Assembly (NCBI GenBank): GCA_964444925.1
Contig: CAYUIV010000002.1
Span: 24,505 to 88,504 of the forward strand
From: CAYUIV01 sp964444925
Lineage (GTDB): Bacteria; Pseudomonadota; Gammaproteobacteria; Diplorickettsiales; Diplorickettsiaceae
Length of the DNA stretch: 64,000 nt
Direction: 5' to 3'
Part shown: positions 17,719-27,220 of the stretch, piece after piece
How the letters are laid out: each line of letters opens with the position of its first letter
Numbering within the stretch: the stretch's first letter is position 1
The notes under the pieces: model-generated
Databases searched by the model: none
What the model saw: only the letters and a program-made list of their open reading frames with translations
Told to the model about the DNA's origin: nothing
Translations under genes and position numbers: made by a program

Positions 17719-18939
17719 GTGATGCAACAACATATTACAGTGGACCTTGTCATTGTCGGTGCAGGTATTGTAGGTACTACCTTATTTTTACATCTTCAAT
17801 CTCTTCCACTGTGTATTGCTTTTATTGAAGCCAAAGATCCAGCATTACCAATCGATCCTACTATCCCGGATAGCCCCATTAGTTTAGTTCCAATAAATAT
17901 TGCATTATTGAAAAAGGTAGGTGTGTGGCAAGCCTGTATTCCTTATGCTCAACCTATCCATCATATTCAAGTTTCAGAACAGGGTTATTTTGGACAATTG
18001 CGTTTTAATTCATGGAATGTACAGCAAGATGCTTTAGGCTATGTTATCCCACGATTACATCTTTTAAGTAAACTGCATCAGCAGTTTTTAAAGATTAGAA
18101 AAGAAAAGAAGATAAAACACTATTATCCTAACACGCAGCTAATAGCGCTGAATCAAGAAAAGAATAGCGGGTGGAAACTGACCTTAAACCATCAAAATAG
18201 TCTACTCATAATAGATGCATTGCTTGTCATTGGTGCTGATGGTTCTCATTCAAAAGTACGTGAACTGTGCCAAATCAAAACAATCTACGATGATCGTCCA
18301 AAAGTGGCGGTAAGTACTTGGGCCACTTTGTCTACAGCGCATCAAGGTAGAGCATTCCAACGTTTTACTTCAGAAGGAGTACTGGCGCTTTTACCGACCC
18401 ATCTTCCTAATACAGTAGGCGTGGTATGGATGCCACGTACGCTAAAGAAAATATTTAATGTAAATGACGCAGGAATAGCACTTCAGTGGATGGCAATACT
18501 GCAATCAAAACTGCCTTTAACTTTGGGTAAGATTTGTACTATTGATACAGTACAATCGCATCAGATCCATTGCTTTCATACGCATTTACCTCAACAAAAA
18601 AATATTATTTTATTTGGAAATGCTGCTTACCAGCTTTACCCAATTGCAGCGCAAGGCCTAAACCTTGCATTGCAAGAAGTGGCCACATTTAAACAGTATT
18701 TAGAAACGAAAGTGCAGACTAAACACCACGTACCGTTTAAAGATTTAGAGCTTAACATGTACTACAAAGCACAAATACCCGATCGAGAGAAATTACGTCA
18801 AGTGATTTACCATCTTTTTCAATGGAGTCAATTTCATACAGCCAGTTTCCGTTGGATACGCAGTATCGGTTTGACTCTTTTAGACATTGCGCCTTTTAAA
18901 AAAAATATCATATGCTATTTTATGGGGATTAAAGGTTAA
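17719..18939 (+). CDS. ubiH: Ubiquinone biosynthesis FAD hydroxylase UbiH
   Basis: UbiH hydroxylates C1 of the ubiquinone precursor ring. The 406-aa protein has the FAD motif VIVGAGIVGTTL, the second FAD motif GADGSHSKVREL and the C-terminal flavin motif GNAAYQLYPIAAQGLNL. Segments typical of UbiH rather than its paralogues include IQVSEQGYFGQLRF, HQGRAFQRFTSEGVLALLP and IRSIGLTLLDIAPF. The C-terminal motif has Tyr where His is usual (GNAAxxLHP) and Ala for the next conserved Gly. It follows rppH by 13 bp. UbiK, a UbiI-like protein and Coq7 complete the set. Confidence 0.85.
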   Translation: MMQQHITVDLVIVGAGIVGTTLFLHLQSLPLCIAFIEAKDPALPIDPTIPDSPISLVPINIALLKKVGVWQACIPYAQPIHHIQVSEQGYFGQLRFNSWNVQQDALGYVIPRLHLLSKLHQQFLKIRKEKKIKHYYPNTQLIALNQEKNSGWKLTLNHQNSLLIIDALLVIGADGSHSKVRELCQIKTIYDDRPKVAVSTWATLSTAHQGRAFQRFTSEGVLALLPTHLPNTVGVVWMPRTLKKIFNVNDAGIALQWMAILQSKLPLTLGKICTIDTVQSHQIHCFHTHLPQQKNIILFGNAAYQLYPIAAQGLNLALQEVATFKQYLETKVQTKHHVPFKDLELNMYYKAQIPDREKLRQVIYHLFQWSQFHTASFRWIRSIGLTLLDIAPFKKNIICYFMGIKG

Positions 18940-19356
18940 AAACGATTGAAAACTCTTGTACACGCTGCTGTTATAAAAGCACTGGTGAGGTTTCAAACAC
19001 CGTTTGAAGAAATAAGAACTGTAGACATTAAAGATCAAAAGCGATGATGCGGTATAAACAAGTATCATTCAAATTTTTTTGATGATGTTAAGAAGCAAAA
19101 TATAAAGTGAACAACCTTTGTATTTTACACATAGGTATTGCTCAACGAACAAAATATTTAAACTACAAGCTGTTTTATCTATTGCTTGCTACACGTTTAC
19201 CTCCTTCGCTTATTTTAATCTAGCTATATAGCAAACACGCTGCTCTTTACTGACTCGTTGAATAAGGTATCGCCAATATGTGGGGGCAATGGCTCTATGT
19301 GTTTACAGAGGATACAAGTATCATTTATCGATATAAATCCACTAACTGTTTTATTT
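18940..19356. other. Intergenic stretch without a recognisable gene
   Basis: The 417 bp between the convergent ends of ubiH and pheT are AT-rich and broken by stops in all frames. I see no RNA gene or strong hairpin. It may hold decayed coding sequence. Confidence 0.5.
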
Positions 19357-21762
19357 TTAATGATCACGTAATGTAATCCCATATATTTGTTGTAAACCAT
19401 TAATTACTTTTGTTTTCCATGTATCGACTTCTTGTGTTGTCAAGGTCCTTTCAAAATGTTGCCATCGACATTCTAATGCTAAGCTACGATATTTAGTATT
19501 AGATTCTTTTTGATAAACGTCAAACAGCACAATCTCCTGCAAGTTTGATCCCCCAATTTTTTGAATAGCAGTTACCACTTGATGAAATGTAATGTGATGA
19601 GGTACCCACAAAGCAAGATCGCGACGTATCGCAGGAAACTTTGAAAAGTGCCGAAATTTTATTGCCTTGGCAGAAGTAGTACCAGTTAAACGCCATTCAA
19701 ACAAATAAGTTGGAGAACTGATTTCATAATGTGAATAGAGTTTAGGGTGTAGTGCCCCCAGCCAGCCAATTGGTTTTTCTCCACGATAGATACGACTTGC
19801 CTCTTTCTCATGTAGTGCCGGATGCATATCTGCTTGATACGTATAAACAGCATGAGAATCAACAAGCTGTAAACTGTCTTCCACTGTTTTTTTCAAGTCA
19901 AAAAAATCAACAGGGCGCGCTTTCGATCCCCATTGTTTAGGTAACACATTCCCTGTAATAATACCTGCAATCCGTGTTTGTTCCATAATGCCTTCAAAAC
20001 GTGTTAAAAACACCGTACCAATTTCAAAAAAACGCAATATCGATAGTTGGCGTTGTTGATGTTTTTTAATTGTTTCAAGTAAACCTACCCATAAATTGGT
20101 ACGAAGCGCCTCAAATACTGTTGAAATTGGATTTTTTAATACAACGGGTGTGACATTTGGCTCCAATAATTTTTGCTCTGATTCTTCAAGAAAGCTGTAA
20201 TGGATAGTTTCAGAATAACCTTGATTTGTAAGTAGTTTTCGTACATCCATTAATAATGATTGATCGGTTGAAGAAGAAAGATAAAAAGGAATGAGAGGAA
20301 GTGTTGATGGAATATTATGATAACCGTACACACGAGCAATTTCCTCAATAATATCGACTTCGTTTTCTAAATCAAAACGCCAACTGGGCACACGTAGTTT
20401 TAACTGATGTTCTGATTGATCCATGACCGAAATCTCCAGTCGAGAGAGGATATCCAGCACTGTTTCAATGGGTACAGTGATTCCTAACAGTTTTCGGATA
20501 TGTGAGAGTTTAAAATGAATGTTCCGAGATTTCAGCTTTGCTACCTGACTTTCTACTGCAGTCACGGGACCTGCTTTTCCTCCGCAAATATTAAGAATCA
20601 AATCAATAGTACGTAGCATTGCTGTTTGACAAGCATTAGGATCAATACCTCTTTCAAAACGTTGACTTGCTTCCGTTGATAAACCATAACGACGTGCCCG
20701 TCCGATAATAACTGTAGGATCGAAAGAAGCACTTTCTAGAAAAAGATTAAGTGTATGCGGCATAACGGCACTTGCCATACCGCCCATAATACCTGCTAAT
20801 GCTTGTGGTCCTTTTTCATCTGCAATCACTAATGTATCTTGACTTAATATAATGGTTTTTCCATTTAAAAGTTGTAATGATTCTTCTTTGTGTGCAAAGC
20901 GTACAAAAAGCTGATCTGATAAAGTGTCCGCATCAAATACGTGCAAAGGAATACCCCGTTCCAGTAACACGTAATTAGTCACATCAACAGCAGGGTGAAT
21001 AGTTTGTATACCGCTGCGTGCTAGTCGATCAGCCATCCAAAAAGGTGTTTTAGCATCCCTACTAATTCCTTTAATTAAACACCCCCGGTAGTCACTGCAG
21101 GCAAGTTCTGCTTTAATTTTTACAAGATACTGCATATCTAGTTTTACGGGATAAGCAATAGGTTCGACTTGCGTCACAAAAGATTGGGTTAATACACCCA
21201 CTTCTCTTGCAATACCTAGCATACTTAGACAATCACCTCGATTTGGAGAAACTTGTACATCAAAAATAGCATCGTTTAGACAGAGATACTGTCGTAAATC
21301 TTCCCCCAAAGGTATATCGAAAGGTAATTCCCAAATTTCTCCCTCTTTAGCGGCGTTTTGAAAAAATTTTTTTAGACCGAGTTCTTCCAAAGAGCAGAGC
21401 ATGCCGTGCGAGTCGATACCCCGAATGACTCGCGGCTCAATAGCAATAGTATTTGAAAGACTTGCGCCAGGTAAAGCCACAGCAACGCGTAAACCAGGTT
21501 CAACATTGGTTGCACCACAAACAATTATTTTTTCTGGAATGTATTTAATACCACAATCGACGGTACAAATTTTTAGATACTCTGAACGTGGATGTAATAT
21601 GACTTTAGTAATTTTTCCTGTAATCACTTTATTAAAAGTAATCACTTCTTGCAAAGATGAAACAGTTGTTTCTAATCCTGCATGAGTTAATTTTTCTGCT
21701 AGTTGCACAGCTGGTATTTTAAAAGAAACCCACTCCTTCAGCCAAGACTCAGTAAATTTCAT
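19357..21762 (-). CDS. pheT: Phenylalanyl-tRNA synthetase beta subunit
   Basis: PheT is the large subunit of the alpha2-beta2 enzyme that charges tRNA-Phe and provides editing. The 801-aa length is typical. It has the N-terminal MKFTESWLKEWV and the EMAP-like tRNA-binding domain (residues about 40-150). The B3/B4 editing part follows, with GCLIKGIS, PAVDVTNYVLLERGIPLH and GIMGGMASAV. The B5 domain (EVDIIEEIARVYGY) and a C-terminal anticodon-binding-like domain (SKFPAIRRDLALWV) complete it. The alpha gene pheS, normally directly upstream, is absent; ogt lies there in divergent orientation. Confidence 0.97.
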   Translation of the reverse strand: MKFTESWLKEWVSFKIPAVQLAEKLTHAGLETTVSSLQEVITFNKVITGKITKVILHPRSEYLKICTVDCGIKYIPEKIIVCGATNVEPGLRVAVALPGASLSNTIAIEPRVIRGIDSHGMLCSLEELGLKKFFQNAAKEGEIWELPFDIPLGEDLRQYLCLNDAIFDVQVSPNRGDCLSMLGIAREVGVLTQSFVTQVEPIAYPVKLDMQYLVKIKAELACSDYRGCLIKGISRDAKTPFWMADRLARSGIQTIHPAVDVTNYVLLERGIPLHVFDADTLSDQLFVRFAHKEESLQLLNGKTIILSQDTLVIADEKGPQALAGIMGGMASAVMPHTLNLFLESASFDPTVIIGRARRYGLSTEASQRFERGIDPNACQTAMLRTIDLILNICGGKAGPVTAVESQVAKLKSRNIHFKLSHIRKLLGITVPIETVLDILSRLEISVMDQSEHQLKLRVPSWRFDLENEVDIIEEIARVYGYHNIPSTLPLIPFYLSSSTDQSLLMDVRKLLTNQGYSETIHYSFLEESEQKLLEPNVTPVVLKNPISTVFEALRTNLWVGLLETIKKHQQRQLSILRFFEIGTVFLTRFEGIMEQTRIAGIITGNVLPKQWGSKARPVDFFDLKKTVEDSLQLVDSHAVYTYQADMHPALHEKEASRIYRGEKPIGWLGALHPKLYSHYEISSPTYLFEWRLTGTTSAKAIKFRHFSKFPAIRRDLALWVPHHITFHQVVTAIQKIGGSNLQEIVLFDVYQKESNTKYRSLALECRWQHFERTLTTQEVDTWKTKVINGLQQIYGITLRDH

Positions 21763-21868
21763 AAGTGCTTTATTATTGCAATAAGTTGTAATGAATATTT
21801 TTTAGTATGATACTACCCGTGTGATATGAAAACGTTTGGCATTATAAAACAAACTCACTGAATTAGAA

Positions 21869-22384
21869 ATGAAGCCCACCATTTTTTTTGCGCTGAAACA
21901 GTATTCATTAGGGATTCTTTTAGCAGCTCGCACAGTTAAAGGCATTTGTGCTGTTTCTTTAGGTAAAAACAGTAATGACCTTATCAAAACGTTAAAAAAT
22001 AGTTTTGCCTTTGCAACATGTATTCAAAAAAAATGTTATTTACAAGAAATTTTTTTTCATCTTGACGATTACTTTGAACAACAAAGATCACTACCCTCAC
22101 TTCCGCTCGACGTACTTAAAGGCACTCAATTTGAAAGGCGAGTATGGCATACATTAACGACAGTGCTTCCAGGTGAAACAGACAGTTACAGTCTATTTGC
22201 AACACGTCTTGGTTTAACATCAAACTATCGGCGTGCCATTGCGTTAGCTTGTAGTAAAAACGAGATTGCACTTTTTTATCCATGTCACCGTCTTGTTTAC
22301 AAAAATGGAGATATTTCGGGATATAGATGGGGTACTCAAATTAAAAAAGCATTACTGGCAAAAGAAAAAGGCCAATCACATTGA
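21869..22384 (+). CDS. ogt: Methylated-DNA-protein cysteine methyltransferase
   Basis: This suicide enzyme removes alkyl groups from O6-alkylguanine onto its own cysteine. The 171-aa product has the acceptor Cys139 in FYPCHRL, followed by the conserved C-terminal segment DISGYRWGTQIKKALLAKE. The helix-turn-helix part contains RRAIALACSKN with the arginine finger. The usual Asn-Pro ahead of PCHR is replaced (KNEIALFYPCHR), a modest departure. The N-terminal half is divergent. It is monocistronic, divergent from pheT, and just upstream of the P450 pair. Confidence 0.88.
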   Translation: MKPTIFFALKQYSLGILLAARTVKGICAVSLGKNSNDLIKTLKNSFAFATCIQKKCYLQEIFFHLDDYFEQQRSLPSLPLDVLKGTQFERRVWHTLTTVLPGETDSYSLFATRLGLTSNYRRAIALACSKNEIALFYPCHRLVYKNGDISGYRWGTQIKKALLAKEKGQSH

Positions 22385-22536
22385 CAATATGACGTATTTA
22401 ATGCATGTCAAACACAATGAAACAGTATGTAATTTTATCTGTAGAGAAAACTTTTTTCTTCTGTCGTTGCTTGATTTTTAAAACAAGAAGTGATTATATT
22501 TTAAGGAGATACTAAAAAGAGGATTTTTTTAAATCT

Positions 22537-24090
22537 ATGCAATACGCTCCTACATTTATTGCCGTTTTTTTTAGCTGGATACTCTATCAAGTAGCCTCTC
22601 GTTACCATCTCCGCCGTCAACAACAAGAAAAAGCAAAACGTCTAAACTGCCAACCTCCTCCTCAACTGGTTAATCATAGGTTTTTAGGTATCGATCGCAT
22701 CGCACAAATTTTCGAAGCAGATCGTGAAAAACGTCTTATGAATCTTTTTGAGTTTCATTTTAAAGACCTAGGTCCCACGATGAAGCAAAAGCTCTTAGGT
22801 CAAGAAACAATAGGTACAATTGATCCAATAAATATTAAAGCAGTACTGCAAGATGGCGACTCGTGGCATGTTGGCAGAGACAGAGCGCATATGATAGAGC
22901 CCCTGTTTGGGAAAGGGGGTATTTTTACAGAAGACGGCGCCTCTTGGAAAGCATCCCGTAAATTATTACAACCGCAATTTAATCATTCACAGTATGAGGA
23001 TTTGAAACGACTGGATAAAGTCATTCAAACATTTTTTACTGTTTTAGCACCGCACAACACAGTTAATTTACAACCTTATTTCTTTAAACTAACACTTGAC
23101 ATTACAACAGATTTCTTATTTGGACAGTCTGTGAATTCCCTTACTAGTCCCGATGAAAGTAAAAATGCACAGTTTGCAATTGCCTTTGATCGTGCACAAG
23201 ATTATGTGGCAAGACGTGCTAGACTCCCCAGTTCTTTTAGCTGGTTAGTGAATTCCAAAGCATCACGAGAAGCTTGCAAAATAGTACATGCTTTTGCTGA
23301 TGAAATTATTGACCAACATTTTGTTAAAAACCAAGAAACTTCCCAAGATCGATACGTTTTCTTACATATGCTTGCACAAACGTGTCAAGATCGCATCTTA
23401 TTACGTAGTCAAATTATTAATATGCTAATTGCAGGTCGTGATACAACAGCTTGCCTGCTCACATGGACTTTCTTTCTACTTGTCCGTCATCCTTTAGTAC
23501 TTGAGAAGTTAAAAGATGAAATACATCAGGCATTACAAGTAGATGAAAGCATAACGCGTCATACGCTTAAAAATATGTCTTATCTACAAGATATATTGAA
23601 AGAAGTACTACGCTTATATCCCCCTGTTCCTATAAATATGCGTGTTGCTGCCAAGGACACGACTTTACCTGTTGGTGGTGATGACAAAGGTCAGTCACCA
23701 ATTTTTATCAAAGAAGGTACACTGCTTGGTTTCAGTCTCTACTCAATGCATCGACGAGAAGATTTTTATGGAAAAGATGCGTTACAATTTAGACCTGAAC
23801 GTTGGGCAGATCCTTCAATGCCATTGAATAAAAATGTATTCAATAAACAATGGGGATGGTTGCCCTTTAATGGTGGCCCTAGAACCTGCCTTGGTCAAGA
23901 ATTTGCATTGACAGAGGCAGCATTTGTAATCGTACGTTTATTGGAACAGTATCCTTATCTTTTCCTACCCCAAAATGAGAAAGTAGTGCCGACTGGTCAA
24001 GAACGAAAAGATACAACGCTCGTACTTTCTAGTGCAGAGGGCTGTTTTGTTAATCTTGGAAATCCTAAAGTGAGGGTACCAAGTTTTTAA
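22537..24090 (+). CDS. Cytochrome P450, fungal CYP52-like, copy 1
   Basis: The 517-aa protein is a full-length, membrane-anchored P450 with a hydrophobic N-terminal helix (about residues 5-20) and a basic linker (RYHLRRQQQEKAKR), as in microsomal enzymes. The I-helix oxygen-binding motif AGRDTTAC is at 299-306, ExxR lies in KEVLRLYPP, the PERF-type motif is FRPERW, and the haem loop FNGGPRTCLG has ligand Cys451. GWLPFNGGPR and GQEFALTEAAFVIVRLL closely match fungal CYP52/CYP63-type alkane and fatty-acid hydroxylases. The likely role is oxidation of a fatty acid or other lipid. The start is the only early ATG; a weak AGAGGA lies 13 bases upstream. No introns. No reductase is encoded nearby. 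Confidence 0.93.
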   Translation: MQYAPTFIAVFFSWILYQVASRYHLRRQQQEKAKRLNCQPPPQLVNHRFLGIDRIAQIFEADREKRLMNLFEFHFKDLGPTMKQKLLGQETIGTIDPINIKAVLQDGDSWHVGRDRAHMIEPLFGKGGIFTEDGASWKASRKLLQPQFNHSQYEDLKRLDKVIQTFFTVLAPHNTVNLQPYFFKLTLDITTDFLFGQSVNSLTSPDESKNAQFAIAFDRAQDYVARRARLPSSFSWLVNSKASREACKIVHAFADEIIDQHFVKNQETSQDRYVFLHMLAQTCQDRILLRSQIINMLIAGRDTTACLLTWTFFLLVRHPLVLEKLKDEIHQALQVDESITRHTLKNMSYLQDILKEVLRLYPPVPINMRVAAKDTTLPVGGDDKGQSPIFIKEGTLLGFSLYSMHRREDFYGKDALQFRPERWADPSMPLNKNVFNKQWGWLPFNGGPRTCLGQEFALTEAAFVIVRLLEQYPYLFLPQNEKVVPTGQERKDTTLVLSSAEGCFVNLGNPKVRVPSF

Positions 24091-24163
24091 GAAAATATCG
24101 TATTTCTATTTTAGTTTGGAAATTATTATATTGATATAGTTTTTATGAAAACAAGGAGCATAA

Positions 24164-25723
24164 ATGATGATGCTATACGTCTGGTTCTTATTCGTAAGTT
24201 TGATGACTTGGAAAATTTACGACACAATTATTGCAATTTCTCTTAAACGTCAACAGCAATTGGAAGCGGAACAAGGAGGCTATCAACTTCCTCCTCAACT
24301 TGTTCATCGTTGGCCTTTTGGAATAGACCATGTTTACGAAGTTTTAAAAGCGGATGAAGAACATCATTTAATGGAATTTTTACGAAGACGTTTTAAACCT
24401 ATTGGAACTAGCCTTAGACAAATTACATTAGGTAAAGAAACGTTTGGAACGTCTGAGCCTCACAATCTTAGAGTCATGCTACAAGAACTTAAGGATTGGC
24501 ACTTTGGAAATAGAAATGATGTGCTATCTCCTTTTCTTGGAAAAGGAATTTTTACACAAGATGGTAGAGCATGGGAAATTTCTCGTAGACAGCTATCACC
24601 ACATTTTGCTCCTCGTTACTATAAAGACCTGTCCCCTTTTAAACATGTAATGCAAGATTTATATGAGGCATTACAGCCACAACAAGGTACAGTTGATTTA
24701 CAACCTTATTTTTTCAAGCTTACCTTGGATACAATCACCACTTTTTTGTTAGGTAAATCTGCTTCATCTTTACAGCGCAATGCGAGCGATAAAATGTTAC
24801 GCTTTGAATCAGCATTTAATCTTGCACAAGGACATGTTTCAAGACGCTCACGACTTCCAGAACCATTAAGATGGTCGCTCATCTATCGATTGTTTTTTCA
24901 AGAGAAAGAGTTTCAAAATGCATGTCACACCGTGCGCTGTTTCGTCAGTGAGATGATCAGTGAAAGCCTTTCTGAAACAAATGATATGCAAAATCGTTCT
25001 AATTTTTTAAATTCAATTGCACAATATCATCAAAACGATCATCAAGCGTTATGTAGTCAGATTATTAATATTTTAGTTGCGGGACGCGATACCACCGCGT
25101 GTCTACTTAGCTGGACATTTTTTCTATTGGTACGTCATCCTGAAGTATTAGAAAATTTGAAAATGGAGATAAATACACTACAAGATGTAACCTACGATAG
25201 TCTTAAATCAATGGAATATCTTCAAGCGGTGATCAAAGAAGTACTGCGACTGTATCCTTCAGTGCCCATTAATACGCGCAGCACTGTTCGAGACACGGCT
25301 CTTCCTACAGGAGGAGGTCCAAATTGCAACACACCGATATTTATGCCTAAAGGATCAGACGTAGGCTATAGTCCTTACTTAATGCATCGACGAGAAGATT
25401 TCTATGGAAAAGATGCACTGCAATTTAGACCTGAGCGTTGGGCCGATCCCTCAATGCCACTGAACGCTGATAATGTAGATCCTATTACGAGAGAGTGGGC
25501 TTGGTTACCTTTTAACGGTGGACGTCGAATATGTCTTGGTATGGATTTTGCGCTAACAGAAGCAGCATTTGTGACTGTAAAACTTTTGCAAAAATATCCT
25601 AACTTATCTTTACCACAGAATGTGCAAGTATATCCAACGGGTCAAGAAGAACAAACGATGACACTTGTTTTATCAAGTACCAAAGGATGTCTTGTAAATC
25701 TTGGAAATACTATCACTCCTTGA
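24164..25723 (+). CDS. Cytochrome P450, fungal CYP52-like, copy 2
   Basis: This 519-aa tandem paralogue of the preceding P450 starts 73 bp after its stop and has a strong Shine-Dalgarno (AAGGAG, 24153-24158). It has an N-terminal hydrophobic anchor (about residues 3-16), I-helix motif AGRDTTAC at 306-313, ExxR in KEVLRLYPS, FRPERW, and haem loop FNGGRRICLG with ligand Cys457. Long stretches match copy 1 (for example HRREDFYGKDALQ), while the F/G-loop regions differ, suggesting related but different substrates. The tight spacing suggests co-transcription. It looks like an old duplication after transfer from a eukaryote; base composition resembles the neighbours. Confidence 0.93.
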   Translation: MMMLYVWFLFVSLMTWKIYDTIIAISLKRQQQLEAEQGGYQLPPQLVHRWPFGIDHVYEVLKADEEHHLMEFLRRRFKPIGTSLRQITLGKETFGTSEPHNLRVMLQELKDWHFGNRNDVLSPFLGKGIFTQDGRAWEISRRQLSPHFAPRYYKDLSPFKHVMQDLYEALQPQQGTVDLQPYFFKLTLDTITTFLLGKSASSLQRNASDKMLRFESAFNLAQGHVSRRSRLPEPLRWSLIYRLFFQEKEFQNACHTVRCFVSEMISESLSETNDMQNRSNFLNSIAQYHQNDHQALCSQIINILVAGRDTTACLLSWTFFLLVRHPEVLENLKMEINTLQDVTYDSLKSMEYLQAVIKEVLRLYPSVPINTRSTVRDTALPTGGGPNCNTPIFMPKGSDVGYSPYLMHRREDFYGKDALQFRPERWADPSMPLNADNVDPITREWAWLPFNGGRRICLGMDFALTEAAFVTVKLLQKYPNLSLPQNVQVYPTGQEEQTMTLVLSSTKGCLVNLGNTITP

Positions 25724-25753
25724 CACAATACTTAGATTGAACGAAGTTTTGTT

Positions 25754-25777
25754 CGATGTATGTGGTTATATACATCG
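25754..25777. repeat. 8-bp inverted repeat in the gap after the P450 pair
   Basis: CGATGTAT and ATACATCG are perfect inverted arms around an 8-nt loop. The sequence sits between the convergent P450-2 and mscS genes. No T run follows on either side, so it may be a weak terminator or an RNA-end stabiliser. Confidence 0.35.
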
Positions 25778-25826
25778 AGGCATTAAATATGTAGATACGT
25801 GTAGATCAAGTGAATGCCATTTTTTA

Positions 25827-27068
25827 TTATGGTAAATCTTTGGTTTGCTCTGTTTGTAGATAAGTGAGTAATTGTTCACGCACAGTATCTTTTAGTTTTG
25901 CTAAGTCTATACCGTCTTTTGCACTCACATTAAGTTTCAATTCGATGATACCGCTTTTAAGATCATTGACTAATAATTCGCCAATTTTCTTATCCCAAAG
26001 CGTATTTTCTTGTAATATTTCATGAAATTTTCTGCGAACTTCTTCGATTTGAGTATCATATTTAACATATACCATGATATGTCCTGATAGATTCAAGGAA
26101 CAACGTGTCCAATTTTTAAATGTACGTGTTAAAAAATCACCACTTGGCACAATCACTTGTGCTCCGTCAATTAATGTAACAACAACATAATGTAAGTTAA
26201 TTGCTGTGATCGTTCCTGTTTCTCCGTTAATTGTTACAGTATCATTCATACGAATGGGTTGAGAAATAGCCAATTGTAAACCATGAAAAAGACTTTCCAG
26301 CAAACCTCTAGCTGAAAATCCTATGACAATACCTGAGATACCTGCTGAAGCAAAAATGGCACCACCTACAGATCGGACACGATCAAATGTCATTAAAATA
26401 GCAGCGATGATGATTACGCTTAACAAAACAATTAAAATGCGTTTTATGATCGCAATATGCGTATAAGCACCTCTTGCACTTAGACTATCTTGTAAATGAT
26501 CACGATTATGCTGGATAAAAAATAGCTCACCCATTTGGATGCATTGGAATGCAGCCCATCCTGCTGCTGAAATAATTGCTACTTGATTTAATTGATGAAT
26601 GGCGGCAATCCATCTAGGCGGTATGTCTAGCAAAGCACATGCTTCATTAAATAAGATAATAACTACTGCGATTTTGAATAAGCGTCCAAAAGGTAAGATG
26701 ACATTTACGAGCCGATTGTCATCATAATTTGCAATGTAAGCAAACGCAGTGTTGATTAAACTGGCGATAACACCGTAGATTGCAATGAGTAACAAAATAT
26801 TTGCACTATCTAATAAAAGTCGGTACCCTATTCTGTCTGAAATGAGTGGATGCCAAAGGTTTGGCGTTGAATGTAAGCTTGACCAAGCAGCAACGACAAC
26901 TAATAAAACGCTACTCGATACCCACACTTGTGTGCGAAACCGTTTTAATAAATGCGAAGCAGGATAAGTTGCTTCTTCCGGTTGAACTGCTTGAGCTCGA
27001 TACCAAAAGAATGCGATGATAGCAAGAGTTAAAACTGATGCAATAGCACTAATGGACTGAATTTCCAT
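25827..27068 (-). CDS. MscS-family mechanosensitive ion channel
   Basis: Small-conductance channels of this family open under membrane tension to relieve osmotic shock. The 413-aa protein has an N-terminal hydrophobic helix (about 8-24), several further membrane segments (about 50-200), and then the pore helix and beta domain. The pore region reads GGAIFASAGISGIVIGFSARGL, the TM3a/TM3b type, followed by FHGLQLAISQPIRMNDTVTI and GTITAINLHYVVVTLIDG of the beta domain. It is longer than E. coli MscS (about 286 aa) owing to extra N-terminal helices. It stands alone between the P450 pair and a divergent ABC transporter. Confidence 0.9.
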   Translation of the reverse strand: MEIQSISAIASVLTLAIIAFFWYRAQAVQPEEATYPASHLLKRFRTQVWVSSSVLLVVVAAWSSLHSTPNLWHPLISDRIGYRLLLDSANILLLIAIYGVIASLINTAFAYIANYDDNRLVNVILPFGRLFKIAVVIILFNEACALLDIPPRWIAAIHQLNQVAIISAAGWAAFQCIQMGELFFIQHNRDHLQDSLSARGAYTHIAIIKRILIVLLSVIIIAAILMTFDRVRSVGGAIFASAGISGIVIGFSARGLLESLFHGLQLAISQPIRMNDTVTINGETGTITAINLHYVVVTLIDGAQVIVPSGDFLTRTFKNWTRCSLNLSGHIMVYVKYDTQIEEVRRKFHEILQENTLWDKKIGELLVNDLKSGIIELKLNVSAKDGIDLAKLKDTVREQLLTYLQTEQTKDLP

Positions 27069-27220
27069 AATAAGATAGCTCTCTAAAACAAATTAGGATG
27101 AATGAATTTATCACGAATCACTACCCACAAAAATACTAAATCTAGCATTGATAATCAAGTGTTAGAAAGCATCATGCCCCTATCAAGATAAAATTTTGGT
27201 TTATTACGTCAATTTATCAT

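Noticed and set aside
22537..25723. P450 genes as eukaryotic contamination
   Set aside because: They are intronless, AT-rich like the surroundings, and directly flanked by bacterial genes; P450-2 has a bacterial Shine-Dalgarno.
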